Of a DNA stretch of 59,712 bases, positions 36,702-44,980 are shown piece after piece. The notes below the pieces were generated by a model. It worked only from the letters and a program-made list of their open reading frames with translations, had not been told where the DNA came from and did not search any database. The DNA is taken from assembly GCF_902459685.1 (NCBI RefSeq), contig NZ_CABPSF010000013.1, positions 1 to 59,712 on the forward strand, read 5' to 3'. The position numbers and the translations under genes were made by a program. Within the stretch, counting starts at the first letter, position 1; each line of letters begins with the position of its first letter. The stretch is from Pandoraea iniqua (GTDB lineage: Bacteria > Pseudomonadota > Gammaproteobacteria > Burkholderiales > Burkholderiaceae).

Positions 36702-37109
36702 ATCAAAGCGAGAGTAGGGGACTCATCAATGGCCGACTATGCCTCGCCTGATGTCCCCGTTTGCTGATTGAATATGCAGAGCCTCGAAAGAGGACGCCTT
36801 CGACGCAATGTCACAAATCGAGCCCTTAGCAAGCCCGAGCTTACGACGAGAACTCATATCTATAACGCATACCGCTGACAATGGCGCGACACGAGGGGCA
36901 GGAATACGAAAAGCCTCAAGAACTGCACTTCAGAAAACGGAGAATATTGCACACCAAGCCCCCCCCCAAGATGCAGGGGTGGTATCTGCAGCCCACCTCG
37001 CACATCGCTTCGCGGGTCTCTCAGCCCCATAGGTTCGTCCACTCCCCAGGTCTCAGCACATCGAAATTTCCGTCTTGACAGAAATTAAGGAATATATAGA
37101 CTACCCTGC
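36702..37109. other. Divergent upstream region with C9 tract
   Basis: Lies between the membrane protein and GbsR starts and must contain both promoters. C9 at 36959-36967. The stretch just before the GbsR gene is AT-rich (aaggaatatatagac), a plausible -10 region near 37090-37101. No gene. Confidence 0.5.
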
Positions 37110-37637
37110 ATGGAACTGAAACCGATTGCCGAGAGATTCGTGCTTCACTGGGGCGAGATGGGCTCGAGGTGGGGGGTGAACCGAACTGTGGCCCAAGTCC
37201 ACGCCTTGCTATATTTGGCGGCACGTCCCATGGACGCCGAGGAGATTACAGAAACACTAGGGGTGGCCCGCTCCAACGTGAGCAACAGCCTGAAGGAGTT
37301 GCAGTCGTGGAACCTGGTCAAGGTGGTCCGTATGAAGGGCGATCGCCGCGACCACTTCGAAACGTCAACTGACGTTTGGGAACTATTCAAGCTGATTGTA
37401 GCTGGTCGCCGCCAGCGGGAAATTGCGCCGACAGCCGTCGCCCTGCGAGAGTGTCTCGATAACCCGGCGATTGCGGCCGAAGATCCCGGCACCCACCAAC
37501 GTATCGAGGAAACATTGAAATTCATTGAAATCATGAGCACGCTTGCTGATGAAATGCTGCGCATCAGGCCCGAGACGTTGATGAAAACACTCGGCGTCAC
37601 AGCTAAGCTTAGTAGGGCTATACGCAAACGCGCCTGA
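37110..37637 (+). CDS. GbsR/MarR family transcriptional regulator
   Basis: A 175-residue protein with a winged helix: LLYLAARPMDAEEITETL followed by GVARSNVSNSLKELQSWNLV, then VVRMKGDRRDHFETSTD, the pattern of GbsR-type repressors. The C-terminal half is helical. It heads an operon-like block with three membrane or redox genes and probably regulates it. An intrinsic terminator separates it from the next gene. Confidence 0.85.
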   Translation: MELKPIAERFVLHWGEMGSRWGVNRTVAQVHALLYLAARPMDAEEITETLGVARSNVSNSLKELQSWNLVKVVRMKGDRRDHFETSTDVWELFKLIVAGRRQREIAPTAVALRECLDNPAIAAEDPGTHQRIEETLKFIEIMSTLADEMLRIRPETLMKTLGVTAKLSRAIRKRA

Positions 37638-37651
37638 TGCGCGCCACTGTT

Positions 37652-37675
37652 GCGGGCGATCGCCCGCTTCTTTTT
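37652..37675 (+). terminator. Terminator after GbsR regulator
   Basis: Self-complementary GCGGGCGATCGCCCGC (37652-37667) followed by TTCTTTTT. Confidence 0.8.
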
Positions 37676-37723
37676 AAGAAGTTATTTCTGCATTTACAGA
37701 AACAACTGTAAATTTAGGGGATT

Positions 37724-38065
37724 ATGGAAACCCCAGGACTTGTCGCTCAGAGCGCAGTTCCATTGGCGCTTGGTTTGCTTGTTAGCCTGTACCTGAAGGG
37801 GGTAACGCTACGGTTGCTGGGAGATCTGTGCGGTACCGAGAATCGCGCAGCCTTCTGGGTCCGCGCAACGACCATCATGCTCATTGCCGGACCGCTACTA
37901 CTTGCTCTGGCGTTCGGCAATAGCAACGCGACAATCACGCTGGGCGAAATCGCCCGCCGCGCGCTCCTGATGGCGACCGCAGGGATTGTGGTCTCGGTTA
38001 GTGCGATGGCAGGGGCCATCATGAAGAGCATCCCGATCCCGTCCCAGCCGGTAATCAAGGCTTGA
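37724..38065 (+). CDS. Small membrane protein in GbsR operon (113 aa)
   Basis: Three spans: AVPLALGLLVSLYLKGV, TTIMLIAGPLLLALAFG, ALLMATAGIVVSVSAMAGA. The stop lies 5 bases before the next ATG. Function unknown; conserved with the SDR-DoxX gene in my recollection of such clusters. Confidence 0.7.
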   Translation: METPGLVAQSAVPLALGLLVSLYLKGVTLRLLGDLCGTENRAAFWVRATTIMLIAGPLLLALAFGNSNATITLGEIARRALLMATAGIVVSVSAMAGAIMKSIPIPSQPVIKA

Positions 38066-38070
38066 TTCTC

Positions 38071-39315
38071 ATGAAGATCCTTGTCTGCGGTGCATCAGGC
38101 TTCATTGGCCGCGCGATCTGTGAGCGACTGACCCGTGCTGGCCACGAGGTGGTAAGGGGAGTACGCGTGCCGGTATTCAGCAATGATGTTGCCATCGACT
38201 TCCGTGTCGACACCGCCGTTGAGGGTTGGCTGCCGCGGGTTCGGGGCATCGATATCGTCATCAATGCTGTTGGCATCATTACGGAGAGCCACGCGGCCCG
38301 TTTCGAAGATGTGCATTTTCGCGCACCGACCGCGCTGTTCGAGGCTTGCGCCAAAGCAGGCGTCCAGCGAATCATCCAGATATCATCACTGGGCGCCGAC
38401 ACCGGCGATACTGCCTACTTCCGCAGCAAACGCGCAGCGGATGAGGTTTTGATGCGATTGCCTGTGGAATGGCAGATCCTATACCCGTCTCTGGTCTATG
38501 GACAGAATGGCGTATCCGCGTCGATGTTCAGAGCCCTAGCCAGCCTCCCGGTGATTCCGGTGCCAGCACTCGTGGGGGTGGAGTACCGGCCTATCCACAT
38601 TGACGACCTTACCGAAGCAGTTGAAAGCGCAATTAGTCCGGCAACGCCGCCAAGGCAGCGTATCGAATGCGTAGGGGCAAGTCGAATCAACTACAAAGAT
38701 ATGCTCGACTGCTATCGGCAGGGAATGCACTTGCCGCCGCCGCGATGGCTGACAATTCCTGCACCACTGATGGCACTTGCCGCGAAAATCGGCACCCTGA
38801 TTCCGGGGGCCAAGCTCACCCCGGAAACCTTGCGCATGCTTCGGCAAGGCAATGTCGGCGACACGAAGCACTTGAGCGCCCTGCTAGACCGCGCACCATT
38901 GGCAATAGATGACTTCATCGCCCCGGACGAAGCGGAGCTTCTTCGGCACCGCGCCCATGCCGCATGGCGGCTCCCATTGTTGCGTGGAGCGTTAGCGGTC
39001 GTGTGGATCTTGACAGCATTCATTAGTCTGTGCGTGTATCCGACAAGTGAGAGCCTCGGACTCCTGAACGAGGTGGGACTTACGGGGGAGATGGCCAAAA
39101 TCGCACTGTATGGAGCTGCGCTGCTTGACCTGAGCATGGGGATCGCCTGCCTCGCAAGGCCGAGCCGGGCCCTATGGGCAATACAAGGCGCGCTGGTACT
39201 CGGATATTCCATCATTATCGCGGTCGCCATGCCGCGCTTCCTCACTCACCCTTTCGGTCCGCTACTAAAGAACATACCAATCCTTGCCATCCTGTTCATT
39301 CTCTTGACCGAGTAA
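38071..39315 (+). CDS. SDR family NAD(P)-binding protein fused to DoxX-like membrane domain
   Basis: From ATG 38071 (MKILVCGASGFIGRAICERL) the 414-residue product has the atypical/extended SDR glycine motif GASGFIG, an EDVHFRAPTALFEACAKAGV segment and ISSLGADTGDTAYFRSKRAA, which holds the YxxxK catalytic pair. From residue 300 on are four membrane spans like the DoxX family (LAVVWILTAFISLCVYPTSE). Such fusions are annotated as NAD(P)H-binding or complex I intermediate-like proteins. Cotranscribed with the flanking membrane proteins. Confidence 0.82.
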   Translation: MKILVCGASGFIGRAICERLTRAGHEVVRGVRVPVFSNDVAIDFRVDTAVEGWLPRVRGIDIVINAVGIITESHAARFEDVHFRAPTALFEACAKAGVQRIIQISSLGADTGDTAYFRSKRAADEVLMRLPVEWQILYPSLVYGQNGVSASMFRALASLPVIPVPALVGVEYRPIHIDDLTEAVESAISPATPPRQRIECVGASRINYKDMLDCYRQGMHLPPPRWLTIPAPLMALAAKIGTLIPGAKLTPETLRMLRQGNVGDTKHLSALLDRAPLAIDDFIAPDEAELLRHRAHAAWRLPLLRGALAVVWILTAFISLCVYPTSESLGLLNEVGLTGEMAKIALYGAALLDLSMGIACLARPSRALWAIQGALVLGYSIIIAVAMPRFLTHPFGPLLKNIPILAILFILLTE

Positions 39316-39320
39316 CGCCC

Positions 39321-39785
39321 ATGGAATACCTTGTCGTCAAAGTCATCCACATCCTCTCCTCAGTGCTGATGGTTGGCACAGGACTTGGCTCTGCGTTCTA
39401 TCTCTTCTTCGCAAATCGATCCGGCTCCGTCGAGACCATCGCCGTCGTGTCTCGCCTGGTCGTGCGAGCAGACTGGTGGTTCACCACGCCCACCGTGATC
39501 ATCCAGCCCCTCTCAGGTGCCTATATGCTGCATCTCGCTGGGTATCCGTTGAATTCTGCATGGCTCGTCGCATCCGCGGGACTATACGCGCTGGCTGCCG
39601 CCTGCTGGCTTCCAGTTGTCTGGATCCAGATCCGGATGAGCCGCATAGCCGCATCGGCTGATGAGAAGAAATCTACGCTTCCCGCGCACTACTGGCATTA
39701 TGCTCGCCGCTGGGAGCTTCTGGGCTACCCTGCGTTTGCCGCAATGGTCATCATATATTTCCTGATGGTGCTGAAACCTCAGTAG
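39321..39785 (+). CDS. DUF2269 family membrane protein
   Basis: From ATG 39321 the 154-residue product has four spans and the DUF2269 pattern: VVKVIHILSSVLMVGTGLG, RADWWFTTPTVIIQPLSGAY, HYWHYARRWELLGYPAF. It starts five bases after the SDR-DoxX stop, so it is the last gene of the GbsR-controlled operon. Inner membrane, role unknown. Confidence 0.85.
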   Translation: MEYLVVKVIHILSSVLMVGTGLGSAFYLFFANRSGSVETIAVVSRLVVRADWWFTTPTVIIQPLSGAYMLHLAGYPLNSAWLVASAGLYALAAACWLPVVWIQIRMSRIAASADEKKSTLPAHYWHYARRWELLGYPAFAAMVIIYFLMVLKPQ

Positions 39786-39855
39786 GTTGCGTGCTCAGTC
39801 TGGCGCAGAAAGCGGATACTGTACGCTGAGGGTTAGCGCCCGGCCCACGGCGTAA

Positions 39856-40332
39856 CTACCGGGCGGCGAAGGCCTGAATAATCTGGAGAAAACGTTTAAC
39901 TTCCTCGCTTTGTAGATAGGTCCTGGGAGGGACGACCGACGCGTGCAGTAGGCTATCGAAAACGGCCGCCCGGCCAGCACCACGGGCCAGCGCACGAGTA
40001 TGTCGCATCCAGTGGGGCAAGGCGTGGCGTCCCAGCCAGAAGACAATTCCGAGCCATTGATAGCGGTTCGAACCAGCAGCCATTCGCCTTCTATAAGGCC
40101 TCGAGATGCATGGGATAGCGGTACTACTACGACCTAGTATCGTAGTAGTGCCGTCGAACGACGAGGCCAACTCATCGTGCTCTTCGATCAGCCTGAGAAA
40201 TAACCTTTCCCCGACAACCGACAGGGGATGGGCGGTCGGCCCGGGCGAAAAGCACATGGCAGCGGGTTGCCAGTCGGGTGCGTTGCCTGCCCATAGCGAT
40301 CCTTTGCGGGTGTCAGGTTGCTTGACCGACAA
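39856..40332 (-). CDS. Hypothetical protein downstream of XRE regulator (158 aa)
   Basis: Starts five bases after the XRE gene stop, so the two form an operon. The second half (LPHWMRHTRALARGAGRAAV, YLQSEEVKRFLQIIQAFAAR) looks well coded; the middle contains a 13-bp hairpin (40120-40152) that encodes TTTILGRSS. No domain recognised. Could be a fusion of two frames around the hairpin. Confidence 0.5.
   Translation of the reverse strand: MSVKQPDTRKGSLWAGNAPDWQPAAMCFSPGPTAHPLSVVGERLFLRLIEEHDELASSFDGTTTILGRSSTAIPCISRPYRRRMAAGSNRYQWLGIVFWLGRHALPHWMRHTRALARGAGRAAVFDSLLHASVVPPRTYLQSEEVKRFLQIIQAFAAR
40120..40152. repeat. Strong 13-bp inverted repeat inside an ORF
   Basis: Left arm 40120-40132 (ggtactactacga), 7-base loop, right arm 40140-40152 (tcgtagtagtgcc): 12 Watson-Crick pairs and one G-T pair. 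No T run follows, so not a normal terminator. Confidence 0.85.
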
Positions 40333-40337
40333 AATCG

Positions 40338-40670
40338 TTAGCGCAAACGCTGACGCTTGATTCTTGGTGGAGTCGCAGCATTCCTGCGACGCAGACCAGT
40401 AGCAGCTAGGGATACGTTACCGAGGGGCCCGAACAATTCAGCGAGCGTCATACCCAACACGTGGCACACGTTCGCGATTGTCTCAATCGACGGGTTCGCC
40501 ACGCCACGCTCGATTGCGGAGATATAGGTACGATCTACACGTGCCTCAAACGCCAAAGCTTCCTGTGTTTTCTCCGCCAGGTGCCTACATTGCTTGATTC
40601 GCCTTCCCAAGGCAAGCGAAATAGGGGACAGTTGGTGAGCGCCGGCGGCGTCCTGTTGTTTCGCATTCAT
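40338..40670 (-). CDS. XRE family helix-turn-helix regulator
   Basis: A 110-residue protein. Residues 20-80 form a Cro/CI-type HTH: LGRRIKQCRHLAEKTQEALA, DRTYISAIERGVANPSIETI, ANVCHVLGMTLAELF. The C-terminal tail is basic (RRRNAATPPRIKRQRLR). It probably represses its own operon with the following 158-residue protein. Confidence 0.85.
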   Translation of the reverse strand: MNAKQQDAAGAHQLSPISLALGRRIKQCRHLAEKTQEALAFEARVDRTYISAIERGVANPSIETIANVCHVLGMTLAELFGPLGNVSLAATGLRRRNAATPPRIKRQRLR

Positions 40671-40679
40671 GAGCTGTGA

Positions 40680-41061
40680 GGGTGTCAGTTGGGCGGATGC
40701 TTAACGACGCTGCGAGCATATCTGCCAATGTAGTTTATGCACTGCCCCCCCCATTTTGATCCTCGACTCCACCCCACTCCTCCTTTCCGACAGAAACCGA
40801 AGCTAGGCGCCCAACCCGTTTGCGCCAATGAAGACGACCAAATTTTTCAGTCGATAATGCTTTCGACTGGAGTGAAGGGACCTCGCTCAGATCGAATATT
40901 ACCCAAGCATTTCGCGCCACGGCAACCTTTGACGGCGATCGCGCACCGCCCCGCCACTGACGAAATGCTGACGTGGAGGCGTTACAGCTGTAACGCGGCG
41001 TAAACTGGCCCGACGCTCCACCTAAACTCATTTGCCGTGCGTCGGGCTAAACTCCCTCCGC
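40680..41061. other. Intergenic stretch with C8 tract
   Basis: Holds the divergent promoters of the XRE regulator and the glycosyltransferase. C8 at 40745-40752. No coding frame. A Cys-poor frame at 40737-41003 is not convincing. Confidence 0.5.
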
Positions 41062-42177
41062 ATGAAGGTCGTCCACCTCTCCCACACGCCCGTCGCGGGT
41101 AGCCCGGGCAACATTGTCGCCGCATTGAACCGGCACACCGACATTGCGGCGCGGCACATTGTCTACAACGCTGCGGCGTATGCGTCGCGCACGTTCGCCG
41201 TCGATCTCGACTGGCAACGTCAGCGCGAAGAGGCGCTGGACGCCATTGCAGCTGCAGACGTCATCCACATCCATCAGGTTTTTCCGATGGAAACAACGTT
41301 CGGCGCTGACCTGCCGAAACGCTTCGGCGACAAAAAACTGATCCGACAGTTTCACTCCGCTCCCGAACTCTGGTCTCGCGACGACGCTGTGATGCGCGAG
41401 CAAATCGTCAACGACCCGCTGCCACAACTAGTGATTGCGCAAGGACCGGAGCGCTTCTACCCCTTCGCCCGCGTGGTCCCCAACATCGTGCCAATAGACA
41501 ACGCGCTTTATTTGCCGCATCCGGAGTGCGCGGGCGAGACGGGAAGCCCGATGGTCGTGTTCTCTCCGAGCGGCCGTTCGTCCGGCTGGCGCAAGCGATG
41601 GGAGACGAAAGGCGCGCCGCAGACGTTACGGCTGCTGCGAAAGCTTGAACGCCGGGGCCTGTGTGAAGTCAGGCTTATCACCGGCACGCCACACGATGAC
41701 TGCCTACGGCTCAAGCAGCGTGCAGCCATTGCACTCGACGAATGCGTGACCGGCAACTATCACCTCTCTGGGCTTGAATCGCTATCGCAAGGGAAGCCAA
41801 CGTTGGGACATCTCGATAATCGTGTGCAATCGCAATTGCGGCGACTCACAGGGGCGTGCGAACTACCCTGGGTCGACGTTCCACTTGAAGCAGCAGAGGC
41901 TCCGCTAGTCGAGTTACTGACGGACGCAGCGTTGCGCGCGGAAATCGGCGCGGCATCACGTAAGTGGATGGAAACTTACTATGACGACGCCACGATGGTC
42001 GGTCACTACCGTCAGGCCTACCTCGATCTATTCGACGCGCCCGAGCGATTCGGCGAGCGCCGCATCGATGCCGCGGCACAGTGGCTTGGCGTTGCGTTGC
42101 CAGATCTGCGCTGGCGAGCACGTCGCAACACTAACGCATTCTGGCGCGACCTGTGGGAAACATGGCATGGGCGGTGA
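41062..42177 (+). CDS. GT-B type glycosyltransferase
   Basis: From ATG 41062 (MKVVHLSHTPVAGSPGNIV) the 371-residue product has a GT-B N-terminal fold with the nucleotide-binding start, HIHQVFPMETTF, and a C-terminal half with VVFSPSGRSSGWRKRWETKG and the donor-site segment NYHLSGLESLSQGKPTLGHL (acidic residue plus glycines). It transfers a sugar onto a cell-surface acceptor in the cytoplasm; the acceptor is unknown. A single gene with no polysaccharide cluster around it. The frame extends to 41032 without support. Confidence 0.8.
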   Translation: MKVVHLSHTPVAGSPGNIVAALNRHTDIAARHIVYNAAAYASRTFAVDLDWQRQREEALDAIAAADVIHIHQVFPMETTFGADLPKRFGDKKLIRQFHSAPELWSRDDAVMREQIVNDPLPQLVIAQGPERFYPFARVVPNIVPIDNALYLPHPECAGETGSPMVVFSPSGRSSGWRKRWETKGAPQTLRLLRKLERRGLCEVRLITGTPHDDCLRLKQRAAIALDECVTGNYHLSGLESLSQGKPTLGHLDNRVQSQLRRLTGACELPWVDVPLEAAEAPLVELLTDAALRAEIGAASRKWMETYYDDATMVGHYRQAYLDLFDAPERFGERRIDAAAQWLGVALPDLRWRARRNTNAFWRDLWETWHGR

Positions 42178-42508
42178 TGGACTAGACCACAGCCCGCAAA
42201 GGCTCCGCATTGGGATGCCCCCCCTCGACACGCAGTTGGCGGTCCGCACGGCATTGCCTCTAGAAACCGCCGGCACGCAAGGCGTCACATTCACCGAGGT
42301 TAGTCTTGTCGGACGCCCACTCCAATTGAAACTCCAAAGGGCCAATCCTGACCTATCGCATACCTGCGCGCCGTTGCGAAGCGACCAAGGGAGAGCATCA
42401 GCCTCTCACATGGGTCTTTCGTGTGTGGACTGCAGTTGCGAAAGCTGACAGGAATGCACTTATCTCCGACTGCCACTCGGGCAATTGCAGCATAGTTTTG
42501 ATTTCAAA
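42178..42508. other. Gene-free stretch with C7 tract
   Basis: No coding frame is convincing. C7 at 42218-42224 sits about 40 bases after the glycosyltransferase stop. Confidence 0.5.
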
Positions 42509-42947
42509 TTACGTCTTACCAATCAACGGGACGCGCAGGAAAATATCGCCAATAAATCCATCGCTTACAGTGAATAGCACAAGCCGAAGCGAGTCGAGCA
42601 TGTCCTCACCGCGATGAGATGCATGCGCTAACGCGATGGGTTTCCCCATGACCTCGAATCGAGAGACCATCCAATCAATGGCATTCTTAAGCCCCCCCCG
42701 GAATGGCTCGAACGTACTCGGGGCTGGCGATAAGGGTTCCCTGGCAGCCAGACACGAGCTCAAGAAATTCCAGAACTTCGACCGGCGTTCGCGGCCCTTC
42801 CAGGTCGGGAGAGAAGATAGGCAGGGTATCAAGGCGATGGAACACAGATACGTCAACACCCTTAGGCGCCGCGACCTTCAATGCTATTAGCAACGCCGTG
42901 TTGACGGATTCGCGGCGGGCGCTACCAGAAATCGCCAAGAGCTTCAT
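42509..42947 (-). pseudogene. NADPH-dependent FMN reductase, frameshifted in a G8 tract
   Basis: From ATG 42947 (AGGA upstream) the frame reads MKLLAISGSARRESVNTALL, TLPIFSPDLE, LIASPEYVRAIPGG: a flavodoxin-like NADPH-dependent FMN reductase. At the run of eight C (42692-42699, G8 on the coding strand) the frame breaks; with seven it continues LKNAIDWMVSRFEVMGKPIA, the usual family C terminus, ending at 42509. The site is a homopolymer, so it may be phase-variable, a fixed mutation or a sequence error. Restored length about 146 residues, on the short side for the family. Confidence 0.82.
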
Positions 42948-43224
42948 CTGTTTTTCCTGGGAGGAGACCTGCCCGACCACTGCCGGATTTAGGGGGTGCG
43001 TCGCCCGTCATAATGCATCGAATCGGAATACGACTGACTGAGGGCCATCCGACAAGGATTGCGGCGTCGCGATTGGACGCTTTGGGGTCGGGAACGGTCA
43101 CCGCGCGAGTCAAGCATGGGCAAACGCGGAGGCACATGTGTGATGTATTACAACGCGCTCGATTTCAGGGGGCGCAAGGTGAGTCACCACGAATATCGGG
43201 GCGATCCAACTCGATAATAATCGG

Positions 43225-43350
43225 AAAAAAATAGGGATGTCGTCCATGCGTAGACGACATCCCAAACCCAAAACAGAGGAGACATGACACGACCGGTTGC
43301 GGTCTGAGCCCCCTCAGACAAGAACACAACTCGGTCGGATTCAGAATATG
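43225..43350 (-). ncRNA. Putative small RNA F with 11-bp terminator
   Basis: On the minus strand an 11-bp perfect stem GGGATGTCGTC/GACGACATCCC (43234-43244 and 43253-43263) is followed by TATTTTTTT. Upstream is a second hairpin, GTCTGAG-loop-CTCAGAC, with G residues in the loop, and a CTCCTCTG pyrimidine motif. Related by layout to the units at 47135, 47350, 51360, 51603 and 51822. The 5' end is not known. Confidence 0.55.
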
Positions 43351-43512
43351 GAGCACGCGTACAAATGAAAAGCTGGAAGTGCTGGCAGCCGAACGATAGC
43401 GCAGTGATTCAACAGCAAAGCTTAGGTTCGCAATGGAGACTGGTAGCATAAATGCGACTCTTCGCACATCCCAACATGGTACATTTTCGCTCTTGAAAGA
43501 CGTGAACTGAAA

Positions 43513-43594
43513 CGGAGCGTAGCGCAGTCTGGTAGCGCAGAAGCCTTCCAAGCTTATGACGAGGGCTCGCCCCCCCCCCCCTTCACCCGCTCCA
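43513..43594 (+). pseudogene. Chimeric tRNA relic: tRNA-Pro 5' half joined to tRNA-Gly(UCC) 3' half
   Basis: 43513-43539 (acceptor CGGAGCG, D arm GCGC-AGTCTGGTA-GCGC) is a proteobacterial tRNA-Pro start. From 43540 on the sequence is a tRNA-Gly(TCC): anticodon loop CTTCCAA, ATGACGAGGG, and the 3' end CTTCACCCGCTCCA. The T loop (normally GTTCGATTCCC) is replaced by CTCG plus twelve C (43570-43581). The two acceptor halves do not belong together and the T arm is destroyed, so it cannot be a working tRNA. Confidence 0.75.
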
Positions 43595-43598
43595 GCGC

Positions 43599-43686
43599 GG
43601 AAGTGTGGCCGAGTGGTTTAAGGCACCGGTCTTGAAAACCGGCGACGAGCAATCGTCCGTGAGTTCGAATCTCACCGCCTCCGCCA
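43599..43686 (+). tRNA. tRNA-Ser (anticodon UGA)
   Basis: Anticodon stem CCGGT/ACCGG with loop CTTGAAA; a long variable arm (GACGA-GCAA-TCGTC); T arm GTGAG-TTCGAAT-CTCAC; encoded CCA at 43684-43686. The acceptor stem GGAAGTG/CGCCTCC has one A-C mismatch and one G-T pair, so it is weaker than usual. It lies 4 bases after the chimeric relic. Confidence 0.85.
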
Positions 43687-43916
43687 GATCATCTATTCGG
43701 AACAATCCGAAACAGTCCGAAGCAATCGCGAAAACCCAATCACAACAAGGGTCTCCGCTGATACCGGCGAAAATAAATCGTCCGGCCCCGTCTGATACAA
43801 TCCGAATAAATCGCAATTTTGTGGTAGGTTGGATAGTGGGTTTAGAGCACCTCCGCCCGTACACGCGAATTTCGTCCGCCAGAAACTAGGCCCCTAGCAC
43901 TGGCGCGGGTTTCCAA

Positions 43917-43943
43917 AATGAAAACCGCCTCGCAATGGAGGCG
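43917..43943 (-). terminator. Terminator of toxin-antitoxin operon
   Basis: On the minus strand CGCCTC-loop-GAGGCG (43926-43943) is followed by GTTTTCATTTT. Ten bases beyond the last operon gene. Confidence 0.75.
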
Positions 43944-43952
43944 ACGTGGGAC

Positions 43953-44189
43953 TTATTTCCGCATCACCGTCGGCCACTCGGCAGCGTCGAAAAAGTGTTT
44001 GCCGTCCTTGCCCATCCTCCATGTCGAGGAGTGAGCATGGCGGTTGCTGGCGATGTACTCGATGCCATCACGCTCAAGGGCAACGCGCTCGCTTCGGCGG
44101 TGAGCACGATGCCAGAGCGCTTTGTCTTCGGCTTCGCTGACCGCACTCGTAACGCCACAAATCGGCGTCTTGCGTTTGCTACGGCTCAT
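43953..44189 (-). CDS. Small conserved protein of TA operon (78 aa)
   Basis: MSRSKRKTPICGVTSAVSEA, then DKALWHRAHRRSERVALERD and MGKDGKHFFDAAEWPTVMRK. I recall near-identical short proteins (MSRSKRKTPICGxTTA...DKRxWNRRLRR) across proteobacteria, often next to toxin-antitoxin or mobile genes; function unknown. ATG overlaps the TGA of the BrnA-like gene. Confidence 0.75.
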   Translation of the reverse strand: MSRSKRKTPICGVTSAVSEAEDKALWHRAHRRSERVALERDGIEYIASNRHAHSSTWRMGKDGKHFFDAAEWPTVMRK

Positions 44190-44386
44190 GATTGCTCCGG
44201 CGCGTCTTCAGGATTGCGGCTCTTGAGCCAGTCGGCCAATGCTGCATTGATTCGCTTGCGCCAGCCGGACCCGGTCGCGCGAAACGCCTCGATGACGCTC
44301 ACATCAATCGGAATCGACACCGTGACGCGGCGACGTGCTCGCCTTGGCCTGCGCTGTCGTGGTGGTCGGGGATGGGCTCGAGACAT
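44186..44386 (-). CDS. BrnA-like antitoxin
   Basis: From ATG 44386, five bases after the antitoxin stop, a basic leader is followed by VTVSIPIDVSVIEAFRATGS and GWRKRINAALADWLKSR, the ribbon-helix-helix end of BrnA (rLDaDVleWFratGxGyqtrIN). BrnA binds DNA and the BrnT RNase; no BrnT gene is present, so this is an orphan within another TA operon. Confidence 0.7.
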   Translation of the reverse strand: MSRAHPRPPRQRRPRRARRRVTVSIPIDVSVIEAFRATGSGWRKRINAALADWLKSRNPEDAPEQS

Positions 44387-44390
44387 GGCT

Positions 44391-44681
44391 TCAGGCTGGC
44401 TCTGGGTGCAGACGCATACCGAGGGCGCGCATGACCTTGAGCAGCGTCGAGAAGTCGGGGCTACGCTCGCCGGAAAGCGCCTTGTACAGGCTCTCGCGGG
44501 ACAAGCCGGCATCCCGGGCAACCTGCGTCATACCGCGCGCTCGGGCAACGTCGCCGAGTGCCTTGGCGATAAAGGCGGCATCGTCGCCGGCTTCCTCGAA
44601 CGCAGCCTCGATGTACGCCTGCATTTCCTCTTCGGTGCGCAGGTGCCCAGCAACGTCGTAACGGGTAGTGGTTGTTGCCAT
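44391..44681 (-). CDS. HTH addiction module antidote protein
   Basis: A 96-residue antitoxin: GHLRTEEEMQAYIEAAFEEA, DDAAFIAKALGDVARARGMT, QVARDAGLSRESLYKALSGE, the probable-addiction-module-antidote pattern that partners RelE/ParE-type killer proteins. It starts three bases after the toxin stop, toxin first. It is intact while the toxin is not. Confidence 0.85.
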   Translation of the reverse strand: MATTTTRYDVAGHLRTEEEMQAYIEAAFEEAGDDAAFIAKALGDVARARGMTQVARDAGLSRESLYKALSGERSPDFSTLLKVMRALGMRLHPEPA

Positions 44682-44684
44682 GAC

Positions 44685-44980
44685 TCAATCCTCCATTTCT
44701 CGGGCAAGGCTCAATGCATGCTTGATGTCGCTGTCCTGCGTGCTCTTGTCGCCGCCACACAGCAGCAGTATGAAAACGCCGCGGCGCTGCGTGTAGTACA
44801 CCCGGTAACCAGGGCCGTAGTCGATTTTCAATTCACTAACACCCTCGCCGACCGCTCGCACGTAGCCAGGATTCCGTCGGCCAACCGCTGAATACGTACC
44901 TGGATGCGAGCGCGAGCGCACACGTCGCGAAGTCGGTCAATCCAGCGGGCAAATTCATCGGTTTTGCGCAGTTCTATCAT
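44685..44980 (-). pseudogene. RelE/ParE-type addiction toxin, frameshifted
   Basis: ATG 44980 starts MIELRKTDEFARWIDRLRDV and IQVRIQRLADG, then loses frame at 44872-44875. The other frame takes up GNPGYVRAVGEGVSELKIDY, GPGYRVYYTQRRGVFILLLC, GGDKSTQDSDI to 44685: the standard addiction module killer protein (about 98 residues). One base (an A after GACGGA) is missing. Without it no full toxin can be made, so the module is disarmed. Confidence 0.85.

Noticed and set aside
43583-43864. 93-codon ORF over tRNA
   Set aside because: Runs through tRNA-Ser in antisense.
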